From Tretioscincus oriximinensis (taxonomy: Eukaryota; Chordata; Lepidosauria; Squamata; Gymnophthalmidae), in assembly GCA_022410635.1 (NCBI GenBank), contig JAJVDF010000017.1, positions 2,341,859-2,405,858 on the forward strand: a stretch of DNA of 64,000 bases, written 5' to 3'. A program made the position numbers and the translations under genes. Each line of letters begins with the position of its first letter. Position 1 is the stretch's first letter. The notes under the pieces were generated by a model that was not told the origin of the DNA, did no database searches, and saw only the letters and a list, made by a program, of their open reading frames with translations. Below, in pieces: positions 35,012 to 47,000 of this stretch.

Positions 35012-38000
35012 GTAAGGAAGGGGTTCGTCTTGTGGCCGCAGGGTGGTCTCTGGTCCTCCGACAGCCGCCTCCATGAGATGGAAGGGGGGGTGGCAGGCGA
35101 GGTTGGAGAGGAGGCTCCTCCAGTTAGGTGTTACCTAGGAGAAGAGCCGCTGCCTGACTCCAGAACAGAGGAGTCAAGGTGGGTGGGTGGAAGAGAAACA
35201 CTCTGGACGGGGTGGGTTCCTCCTCTCTTCAGGGACGTCTTTCTCCCGGGGCTACTTTTTGGCTGGAACTTTGCTGGAGCGATGGGTTTTCCTTAGGTGC
35301 CTGAAAGCAGCCGAGGTCCAGGGAGGGAGGGTCTCAGAGCCCTTCAGCCTTCACCTGGGTTCATGGAAGCGGCTCTAGGGAGCTAGGGAGGTCGGCTCTC
35401 CGAGGGGAAGGAGCCCCCTCTGCTATTCAGCTCCACGGGGTGCGCGTTGCCCCTGGCGTGGAAGCGGAAGATGTCTTCAGGACTGTAGGTCCACAGCCCA
35501 ACCTCTTCCCAGGAAATTATATATATATATAAAAATAAATAAGTATATTTGAAGTGGGTAGAGAGGTAAGGAAACTATAATGTCTAAAATCGAACAACTG
35601 AACCAGGCAATCTAAATGTTCAATCTTATTCTGTTGCTCTGAATGTGCCGAGGGGGGGGGGGCACGGTGCCCCCTCCCCCCGGGTTATATGAAATAAAAC
35701 CGCAGCATCCTGAAGAGTAAGATTCGTCCCTTCCTCTTCATCCCTTACGAAAGCCATTCTCCAAAGAGGAGGCTCAGATGAGGAGGGGAAAGGCTGCAAG
35801 ATCGACACCACCTCGGTTCAACCTGCCTGCGATTCAAAACGTGCGTTCCGCCTCCTTTCCAAAGGAGCAGCCAGCATACACACACACACACGCACACACA
35901 CGCGCACGCACGGAATTCAGCCTCCTGCCTCCCTCCCACACAGACTCCTCTTGCTCCCTCCCCCCCCCCCATCCAGGCATAATGCCCCCCCGCCGACCAC
36001 CGAGCCCGCGCGCGCCCCGTACGGTAGCAGCCTCCGGCCGCCTTGATCGACGGCCACAAAGTGTGTTTATCACTGTAGGAGAGCAAGCAGGGTTAGTCAA
36101 TCATGTCTTGCGTTGTTTGCTTTTCAGAAAAACGGCTAATTTCCTTATGCGTCGGCTGTGGCAACCAAATCCATGACCAGTACATCCTACGGGTTTCCCC
36201 AGATTTGGAGTGGCACGCGGCGTGCTTGAAGTGCGCAGAATGCAACCAATACTTGGACGAGACCTGTACGTGCTTTGTTAGGGATGGGAAAACCTACTGC
36301 AAAAGAGACTACATCAGGTACGAGACTTTCCTTCCTTCCTTCCTTGATCGTAATTGCAGGAGTTATACAGGGTTGCTAGAGAACATTGGATTCTTGCTTT
36401 GGCCTGGGTAGGTTTGCGGAAACCATGTCAACTCCCAAATAAATGCCCCCCCGGAATCCACTCAGATTCTCTGGCCCATTCTGCACTAGGCTTTACTTTG
36501 CAACCGATCTTGGATCACCAATCTTGGACCTACAATCCACATGGCAATGTAGGCTGCGGTGACACCCCTTTAGAGNTCTGCTATTGCCTACCCAGGCATG
36601 CGTGTAATAGGCCTCTATTCCAAGATCTATTCCAAAACAAAGCATAATGCAGAAATACTGATTTTACATGGAAATAAGGGGCTTCCTCCGTCTCAATCAG
36701 AAATTACTACAGCGGAGGCCTTGGACGCCTTCCTCAAAATTATCCAGCTTGTCAGCATGGTCAACTGAATCAAACAGGGAGCGAAATAGAATATGGAAGT
36801 TCTGGTCAAATAAATATTTAGTATTTTGGCTCTTTGTTAAGAGCGTGTCTCCTTTCCACCTTTCTGCTCCAGGAACAATTAAATAGGTGAGAATTTGTGG
36901 ATTGAGTGCAATTGCTGCAAACAACCTGCTGCAGCCTTTCTGACACAGGAAGGTGTAGGNAAATCGCCTTTGCCTGAAGTTTCTCGCATGCAATTCTGCT
37001 GCATCTGGCGGCTGCTACGGTTCTGTGAAAGATTCTTGGGAATCTGANCGAATGCTGGCACTATTAATTAATTAAAATTAAAATTAAAATAATGATACTT
37101 CTCCCCCCCCCCCCTTGTGAGTGTGATTGAGAGTCATTTCCATGCTACTAAGAAATATGGGATGTAATCACTGGGAAAGAACTTCCTATTAAATTTTCTT
37201 TTTCCCCCTTCATTTTCTATCCTTGACTTCTAAGGTGACATTGGTGCAGTTGAATTGAATTTGGGTGGCATTGACTTCCAATTAGGATAAAGGCTCACAG
37301 TTGTTGTTATTATTATTATTATGTCTAAGTCAGCGTAGGTATTTTCTATTGTTTCTGACATTAAAAAAGGGAACTGTATTATTCTCCCTGCATGTTTTCC
37401 CTGCAAAACAAACGCGCTGATTATTATTATTATTACTAATAATAATAATAATAGTAATACTGCCCTGGAAATGAAGGCTCTTCCTGTGTAAAGGCTCTGG
37501 AAAAAACCGGCCAAGAGCAAAATGGGCCATTTAATCTTCCCTTTTTTTTAACCCTATGGGCGCTGTCGCAGGGCCTCTGCCTTATCTTATCTGCCTTGAT
37601 GAATTGGCTTTAGGCGCTCAAATTGCCCCACGTCTGTTGGCGAACAATCGGCACGTTTAGATAAAGGATAATGGAACGGTTTCCTTCCAAGCATAAAAAA
37701 AATCTGGGAGCTGATAAAAAAGGGAGGCTGCTGATATTTTGCAGGGGAAAACGTATTTTGTTTTAGTTTTTCAGCTTTTTNAAAATAAAATATTGGGAGA
37801 ATGGAAAACAAAACATCTCTCGCATGTATGTTTTTGCTCCCCTTGAGGNTATTTTAGCAGCTATCTATTTATTTTAGCAGCTATTGGATGCATGGATATT
37901 TTGGGATAAACTGGGCTGCATCCACACATCACTTATTTATTCCACTATACCTGAATATTTCACAATAAAGCATGGATATTCCGGAATAAATCATTCCACA

Positions 38001-41000
38001 CAACGCTTTATTGTGGAATATCCAACTATAATGGAATAAATATGCGATGTGTGGATGCAGCCTGGGTCTTTTAAAAGAGGACACGATCCACGTGGAAATT
38101 CTAACTTTGGAGAGGTTTCAAAGTGGTTCAGACACCAACATTTTAAAATTATTCTTAGTTTCCTCTTTGGCAATAACTTTCCCGTCACTTTCTTGCACTG
38201 GGCCTTATTTTGGATTATATATCCCGCATTGTGGCAGATCTCTATTCTGGGAAGTAATCCGGTACAGGCCCAGTGAAGAAAGGGCTTTCTGAATCGATCC
38301 CAGGGGCAGCCAAACTCGACTTTACAATTTAAAAGGTTTTCCATGCAATCCACGATGCTTTTTCTGTTCGTTCCTCTCTGCAATGAAGAGGACGCTAGAA
38401 TAGAAGGGTTGTGTGTGGACTGAGGCGTGGAATAAACCTTCCTTGTACACACACTGAGAGATATGAAACCAGATTCGTCTTTCAAAGCAAGCGCCGCGAT
38501 GTTTGCAAGCATTTAAGCCGTGCTGGCAAATAGATCACGGCCCTGTCCAAACGGAGCCTTATTCTGGGTCACATCTCCGGACAGAGCTTGGCCATCCATA
38601 TGCCATTCGGGGGCTGCCATAGTCTACACTAGCATATGGTTGGCAGGCTCCTATTCCGAGGGACAGCCCAGGATAAGGCTCCGTGTGGATGCAGCCGGGA
38701 GCGAATTATCTCAGCCCGTTTCAAAATAGCTTTGCAACGGCTGTCAAGAGAAAGCGGCTCTTTCGACCTCATCTGTTGCTTGGCGCTCNGCTGCCTTTGC
38801 AAGCCGATTGTAAGGAGGCAATTGTCCTGAAGGGAAAAGTCACCGGCCAGACTCGTGCTTTCCCCGTAACTTGCCGTTCGGGGTCACAATTGTTGCGCAC
38901 TCCCCACTCACCGTCTCTTCCTCTAGACACGGCTGCATCTACTCCTCGCTTATTTATTCCACTATAGTTGGATATTCCACAATAAACCATTGTGTGGACT
39001 GTTTTTTTCCAGAATATCCGCGCTTTATCGTGGAATATCCAGTTAAAGTGNAATAAATAAGTGATGGGTGGATGCAGGCCGGGCTTGGTTTGCAAGGAAT
39101 AGATATTGCAGGAAGGGCTTCCGTGTGCATACAGACACACACGCGCACACCCGTGCATAGTGTTATTTAATAATTATTTCCGAAAATTTGTATCCCTTGC
39201 TGTTCTCAAGTCTCTCNCCCGTCGAAGATCAGACGTGACTTGTGCGAGGGCGATTTAGCTTTACAGCAGAGCAGCTTCTCACATTCAGATGTGGAGATCT
39301 GCTTTGGATCTGTTTACTTTCTTTATCCTGGATTCACTGCGGAGTACGTGGGAGGGGGGAGGGAGCGAGGTGGGGGCGCTGCGTGGCAAAATTTGGTGCC
39401 TTCTGCTCGGACGCGTACCTACAGGATGAGTGAAGCCCAAGCCAAAACAAAGGCTGAAGTGCCGGCGGATAGGAGGAGATGGGTGCATTTGATAACCCGN
39501 AGGAAGTTTGAAGGAGGAAAGCGGACTTTGTTGGAGACAGACAGGCTGCATCCATGTATCATTTATTTATTCCACTATAACTGGTTATTCCACAGAAACG
39601 CTTGGATATGCTGGAATAAATCAGACCACACAATGATTTACAGTGGTATCCAACTATAGCGGAATAAATAAGTGATTTGTGGATTCAGTCCTAAGCAGTA
39701 AAGGGTTGCCCTGGTCGTTTTAGCTGGTAGAACTCAAAATGGACATATTGTTGAGTGAAGTAATGTAGGAATCTTAGGTGTGACCGGAGCCCAAAAGACG
39801 TGGTCAATATAATTTTAAAAAATGCATCGTTGATTTTCTTGGAAGGAAATGATTTTGGAAGCACAATTTTACTCCGGCTTCAGTTCGTCTTCAGAATTCC
39901 CACGAGGTCTGAGCTAAAGGTGTGCTCTTCCGAGTTGGAGGATGCCAGAAGAAAAGATCTGGCCTCTGTGTTGATATCTTGTGTCACTCTGAAAGTGGAA
40001 CGAAGCTGGATTAAAACACAGGTGTAGACACAGCCTTGCAGAGTCAAGCCTTCTTGGTTGGCGCATCAAACCAGGGCTGCAGAAGGAAGATTGCGGCTGA
40101 AATCCACACAACACTTATTTATTCCACTGTAGCCGGATATTCCACAATAGAGCATTTTGTGGAGTGAATAACTCCAGAATATCTATACTTTATTGTGGAA
40201 TATCCAACTATAGTGGAATAAATAAGTGATGTTTGGACGCAGCCTTATTTTACNCAATGGATGAAGGTAAGGAGAACAACCTTTCCCATACCTTAAATAA
40301 AAAAAGGAAGTCCTCCTCGAGCCTCAGGGGCAAAGATTAGCTTTGACTGCTGCCCGGTTGGAACGATTTTCTCTGGAGTAAGACACTACAATTATGAGAG
40401 GATGGAGCTGGTGGCTCACAGAAACCTTGCCTGTTGGGCGAGGCCAGCAGTTTCTGAGCAAATTCTGGCCCTGATCCCCAATTGACGATTTCCTTCCTCT
40501 AGGTAGCCAGAACCCTGAGCTTTATTTTGGGATTTACTTTGGATTAGGACCCTGCTGTCCGCATGCTGGTGAGGCTATGGCAGGCCACACCAACATTTTG
40601 ATAGCGGGTCCCCCAAAGCAATATGTATGCCCCAAATAAAGGCTAATGCAAAAAAGGCCAGAATTTCCATCAGGTGCCTTTTTCGGGGCACATCTGAACC
40701 ATGCTGTGCTTTTTATTTATATATAAACGGCAGAATTTGGGGTTTGTATGATGTTAAACTGCAGACACCTCCCAAAATAATGACAATGATTATAATACCA
40801 ATAATAATGATGAGGAACAAAGGACACTGCTGGAACCAAACCCAAGAGGACTTCCCAATATGTCCCCTTTTGTTCCTGTATAAATAGTCAATTTAGGTTG
40901 CATCCACAGGGAGCCTTATCCTGGGCTGTCCCTCGGAATAGGAGCCTGCCAACTANATGCTAGTGTAGACTATGGCAGGCCCCGAATGGGGCCTGCCATA

Positions 41001-44000
41001 GCCTATACTGGCATGTGGATGGCCAAGCTCTGTCCCAAGATGTGACCCAGAATGAGGCTCCGTGTGGGTGGGGCCTTACCTATTTCTCTTCGAGCGTTTT
41101 GGCCTTGAAGATCCCTGCGGGGGCAGTAGGACCTAGGAGATCAGATGGCTTATTAGTTTACCGCCTTCCTTAGATCTCGCTATAAGCCGTGCGATCCTAT
41201 TGAACGTAGTGGGATCCTTTTTTAAAGTCACCCTATCTGAGGCTGCATCCACACGGCGTGATGAAGTCTGCGCTGTTCCGGCGGCTTCTGCAGACATAAT
41301 GGCGGGTTGTTAGCAGCAAAGTCGCTTCAAACCTGCTTTTCAGCGGGTTTAATGATCAGCAATCACTGCGGGCCGTGGCCTGCTCTGCCGGCCCTCCGCC
41401 AATCAGTGGAGAGGCCCTGCAAAGCAGGCCGGATGGAGGGAAGGATGCGCCTGGCCAATCACGGGCAGGCACTTCCTTCCTTACTGCCACCTAGGGCGGG
41501 CCCACGCGAGCCATGTAGGCAGCCGCCGGCCAGCGCAACCATGTAAGTGCGCTGTCAAGACCCGTGTGTGGATGCCGCCTCACACTGTTTCTAAAATAAA
41601 ATAGTGATCCCTGCTATTTTTGCTCCCATTAAATACAGGTGGCTTCCACGCATCCCTTATTTATTCCACTATAGTTGGGTATTCCACAATAAAACATTGT
41701 GTGGACTGGTTTATTCCAGAAAATCCATGCTTTATTGTGGAATATCCAATTATAACGGAATAAATAAGTGATGCAGCCACAGTTTGAATCAAGCGACTCT
41801 GTTCGCTCGAGTTGCCGTTGGCTGTTTTATTGTCTTTGCACAGTCCTGTGATCCAGAGTCATCTTCCTTTAGGCCCTGAGTCACACACCTATTTCATTCT
41901 AGCTTCGGTCTACTTTCAGAGTGCCTCAGCAAAGAGGCACGTTTCCCCCCCCCCCCTCTTGGCATTCTCTCCCTCAAAAAAACCCACTCTTGGTTCAGAC
42001 AATGTGGAAAGAAAATTTCAATAATTTCAATTTGCTTCGTGGCTGGGTTTTTATTTTAATTCTGAAAGTGGAGTGAAGTCGAATTAAACATGAGATGTGG
42101 CCAGGGTTGGAAAGCAATTGGTCTTCTTCCCAGCATTCTTTTCATTTTCCAGTGACCCAGCCCTTTCCACACTGAGCTTTATCCAGGTCTATAGCTCGGA
42201 AGGGCCCTTGGTCCACCCACATGCCGGGGCAGACTATGGCAGGCTGCCACAGTCCACGCTAGCATGTAGGTGACAGGCTCCTATTCCAAGATATAGCCTA
42301 GAATAAGGCTCAGTACGGACAGGTTATATCGTGGAATAGGAGCCTGCCATCTACATGCTGGCGTGGACTGTGGCATGAGCCTGTCATAGCCTGCACTGGA
42401 GACAGAGCATGGCCATCCACATGCCAGTATAGACTATGGCAGGCCCCATTCGGGGCCTGCCATAGTCTACACTAGCATGTGATTGGCAGGCTCCTATTCC
42501 GAGGGACAGCCCAGATTAAGGCTGCGTGTGGATTCAGCCTTTCCCTGGATGGCAAGGAAAAGGCCAGGCCGGAGAGATGAACCCCAGGGCGGTCGGGATT
42601 TTGNNNNNNNNNNNNNNNNNNNNNNNNNNNNNNNNNNNNNNNTTTTTTCTCTATTTTCTTCCTTCCTCCTCTCCTTCCCCTTGCCTTTCCCGCCCGGCGG
42701 GGCTTGGGGGGCCTCAGGCTATACGGCATCAAGTGCGCCAAGTGCAACATCGGCTTCAGCAAGAACGACTTCGTCATGCGCGCGCGCTCCAAGGTCTACC
42801 ACATCGAGTGCTTCCGCTGCGTGGCCTGCAGCCGCCAGCTCATCCCCGGGGACGAATTCGCGCTGCGGGAGGACGGCCTCTTCTGCAGGGCAGACCACGA
42901 CGTGGTGGAAAGGGCCAGCCTGGGCGCTGGAGACCCCCTCAGCCCCCTGCATCCCGCCAGGCCCTTGCAGATGGCAGGTACTACTTCCCGGGAGCTTATT
43001 CTGAGCTGCCTCTCGGAATAGGAGTTTGCCTTCTATATGCTAGGGTAGACTATGGCAGCCCCCTATTCTGATATATGTATACCCAAATGGGACTTGGCAT
43101 AGCCTACACCGATAGATGGTAGGCTCCTATTCCAAGATATATCCAAAATGGGGCTTCCCATGGCCTGTATTGACATGCAAATAACAGCCTGGTATTCCAA
43201 GATATTTCCCAAAATAAAGCATGTGAAAGGACCTAAGGCTGCATCCACATATCACTTCTTTATTCCGGTATAGTTGGCTGCTCTACAATAAAACACATTG
43301 AGGATTGGTTTATTCCAGAATATCCATCCTTTATTGTGGAATATTCAAGGGTGGATNCAGCCTAAGTTTCAATCCAACTTCACTCCATTTTCAGAAGGAG
43401 AGAAATAACTTTTCCACATTATCTACACATTATCTGAGTTGAGAATGCCAAAGGAAAACAGCTTGCCTCTTTGCTATCTTGTGTTCTCTCATTCTGAAAG
43501 TGGACTGAAGCTGGATTAAAACGTAGGTGTGAGGGCAGGTTTCACAGCAGCCACTGGTAGTTCAACACTCCCGCAGTTCCAATTTCGGATCCAAAGAAGG
43601 ATCAGGAAGTCTGCAAAATTACACCTCCCCCCACCTCCCAAAAGATTTAATACAGATCAGCCTTCCCTTTCCAAACTCAGTGCAGAATAAGTGGATTTTG
43701 GTTTTAAGATTTATCTTCCAATAAATCCAGATTAATCAGGTTGCAAATTTTCAGATCCATGGGGCTGTGTCCTTTCCACTCACATGGGAAGGAAATTCCA
43801 GTTGAATTGGTGGATCTCAGTTTGCAGTATTTTGGTTTCTCTTGTCATTGTGGGCATTTAAGCACTAAGTTAAGACACTAGTTTTGTCTGGATTTTGCTC
43901 TCTGCTCAGCAGATCTGAGCACCAGTGCATCCATGTTTCTCAGTCCTTCAGCCACACCTTTGTAATTCAGGAAGAAATGTACACGTGATTGCTTAAAATT

Positions 44001-47000
44001 AAATCCCAAATCTGGCAAGGGGACTTCTCCAAAGCAGAAAAAATTAATACAAGTAGCCCTAAGGGCGTATCTTAGAAATAAACCTCTTTGAATCTATGAA
44101 ACTTTATGACTTTAATTATCTTTAAAATTAGCTTTCCATTAATGTGAAAGTTAGGATAAATGATATCCAGGAAACTCACTCTTTGAGCTAAGAATCTCTG
44201 CCAAAATGTTTTGCTCTCATTTTTATAGTCTTAAGCTATACTCTGATATGTATGTAATTTTGACCATTGGATGGACTTATTTAGGCCGTACCAGCATAGA
44301 GAAAGAAGAAAGGCACACAGCATGTTTGTTGATCGTGTTTATTGTTCAGTGTAGAATCACACCCTTTCTTCACTAGTTTTTATTCTGAATTATATCTCAG
44401 AAAGTAGAACTGTCATCCACATGCCATTGCAGATCAGGAAAGGCTCAGGTAGGTTCTTTCTGTAGTGTNTATGAGCATGTGGGTGGCAGGTCCTCTTATT
44501 TAGAGATATAAAACAAAATGAGACCAGTGCAGAAAAGCTCAGTAACTTTATTGAGTTTTAGAATTCAAAGAAATAGCTGTCTTTAAGGCCCTGTCCACAT
44601 GGCCCGATATTCTGGGCCACATCTGGGGACAGAGCTTGGCCATCCACATTCTAGTATAGATTATGGCAGGCCCCATTGGAAGCCTGCCATAGCCTATACT
44701 AGCATGGATGGCAGGCTCTTATTCTGAAGTATAGCCCAGATTAAGGCTCCCTGTGGACAGAGAAATCAGAATTTCTCACAAGGGGGACTCATAGCATTTC
44801 AGAGACTAAGAGGAAGAATAGAATGAACTTCGTAGGCAAGTCTACTTCAGATACAATAGAGTGAATTAACTATGAAAACATGTTTAGTCTTAAAAGGTAG
44901 TTGCTGCTGCTGCTTGCTATCATCCATCAAGCAGGGGCTGACTTGTATGGGAACTGTGTAGACATGTTTAGGAAGGTTTTNTTTTCTTTCCCCTCGAAAC
45001 AGAAGTAGTTTGCTTTTATCTTCTGTTGGGAAGATGCTGGGAATCAAACCTGTAATCAGTTTTTTCCATGCAGTAGACTATAGCCACTCCAATCTTAAAA
45101 ATATCTTCCACTACAGTCCACAGTTTATGTAAGTGTTCAGTTGAAGGTAATGTACATAAAGGACGAAAGGTGAAATGTGCACCAACTTAAGGCATTGAAT
45201 GTGACATGCTATCTCAAAGTCCGATAGCATTATAAAGTTGTAATCAAAAGGCTCACGGGACTTATTCTGATACAAGTATTCTTTTGATTTTAATTTTAGA
45301 TCCACTGAACTGTATTTCTGAGCAAGCATTATTTGCAATTATTTAATCCAGTAACCACTTACTTGGTACATGATTGTACCAAGTGTACTCAGGAGAGTAA
45401 AATATGATCAAGTAACAATTGAACTGGCCAGAAAATCAAAACAAATAGGAAATGTATTGGTTTTGATTGCAGCAGGTTCTGGTCCATTTCAATCTGAAAA
45501 GCATATGTATAGACAAGTAGGATTTGACCTGCTGATCCAAGAGTAATGCATTATATCTAGTGGCTTGCTATAAACAAAGATATTTAAATGTATATATTGT
45601 GATATATATCTAGCATCATCAGAGCTACTCATTTATCTAAGCATTCATATATGCGGTTGTTAATAGAAGATGAGGAAAAAATGACATTTATGTTCCAAAG
45701 AGATACATGCAAAATTTATCTATCATAACTGATTCAGATACAAGTTCTCCAATTAGTATTCCTTTTCCTGTATGAATATTTGATATCAAAGCCTTGTGTG
45801 CATAGGAACATTTATTTAGATCAGATATTTATTCAGTGCTTTTCTAAATTAGAAAAAAATAAAAATAAAAAAGACAGCAAAGTGACTGTACTCTAACCCA
45901 GTGATGCCCACTGTCTGTATTTTTGAACTAGCCTATTTTGTCTGAATTATAATTTGGGGGAGAATCTAAAAAAACCCTTGTGCTATAATTTAATGCTGTC
46001 AACATGGTAATCTTTGGTAATTGGCCTTCAAAGGGATTTTGATTCTCTTCTAAAGCCCTACTGATTTGGGTGAGAACTTCAGGAGGAAATTTGAGGGTCT
46101 ACCAATGAATGTCTCAAAAAAATCAGAATCCATATTTATCTGTATCCTACTACAGTGTCCAAATTTTGGTTCTGAAAATAGTGGTATTTGTACCTTCAAT
46201 TTTCAATTCCAGTCACATACAGTATCAAAAGCAGGTAGAGAATTTCTAGTCAAGGACTCAAGGGCATTTAAATCCTAAAATCTTTTCTTTTTTATTCTTT
46301 TCACCATCTTCAAATGAAGACATTAATTTTGCCACTCACAAGCCACTTAACACAAAGTGAACATTCTTTTTTCTTTAACCAAAGTTGTCAATAGCTTAAT
46401 TTTTTAAAATTTTATTTATTTCACATTTTGAATGTGCTTCAATTGAAGGTAGTTTTTTCTTGGTTTTTTTAAGGAAAAATAAGTTTATCAATATTTTAAT
46501 CTTCAACACATTTACTTGCTTAAAGACCCAAGTGGTTTTTAACATTGTATATACTACTCTGAACCAAATGTATTAAAACAATGAGTTAATTATGATTTCT
46601 TTATTTTAGCACTTTGGAGATTAACAAGAAAAAGATAGGTANCATGAGCTTTCATAGACAGTCTAGTACAGATGTTAAACAGCACCTGACGAAGTAGACT
46701 AATGCTGCCTATATTTTTCTTTTAGTCCATATGGAATTATGAGACCCCTTTTCTAGAAATGATGCATCCAGACTAGCATGGTCACTTTTTTGCTTTCTAG
46801 GGTGGAGTCAGACTCCCCCCCCCCTTTAATTCTGTTTTTCAGGGCTGAAAATGGACTAAAAGTGCATGTCTAGGTTGCTAAAGTTAGGGTGTTTAGTTTT
46901 TCCTTCTTTCCTTTCTTCCTTCTTTCCTTCTCTTCTTCCAGATTGCCTAGTTTGAGTAAAGAAATATGTTTATGGGAAAGGAACTTTTCAAAAAACAAAA

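Larger units (their letters stand above)
33930..35480 (+). promoter_or_regulatory. ISL1: ISL1 CpG-rich promoter region
   Basis: A GC- and CpG-dense block surrounds the first exon, in sharp contrast to the AT-rich DNA on either side. Two CCAAT boxes are visible at 34440-34444 (GGCCAATCCC) and 34485-34489 (AACCAATGG), with a CRE-like TGACGTCC at 34461-34468 between them. No clear TATA box is seen. Transcription probably starts shortly after the CCAAT boxes, at about 34.5 kb. The exact start is inference. Confidence 0.75.
36318..42717 (+). other. ISL1: ISL1 intron 2
   Basis: 6,400 bp, phase 2. Packed with short fold-back elements: family A at 37914, 38931, 39544, 40095 and 41641; family B at 38539, 40896, 42158 and 42323; element C at 41241; family D at 39861 and 41872. 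It also has the only long gap in the window (42604-42642). Sequence between elements shows no ORF of interest. Confidence 0.9.

Noticed and set aside
36103..36127. In-frame ATG just upstream of exon 2 as an alternative ISL1 start
   Set aside because: It lies in the intron's polypyrimidine/acceptor region and would need retention of intron sequence. The normal exon 1 with donor is present and gives the conserved N-terminus.
37991..38512. 173-codon minus-strand open frame
   Set aside because: Its C-terminal part is translation of a family A MITE and the rest has no known motif.
42526..43071. Alternative-frame proteins across exon 3
   Set aside because: They arise from the GC-rich exon read in wrong frames and span the assembly gap.
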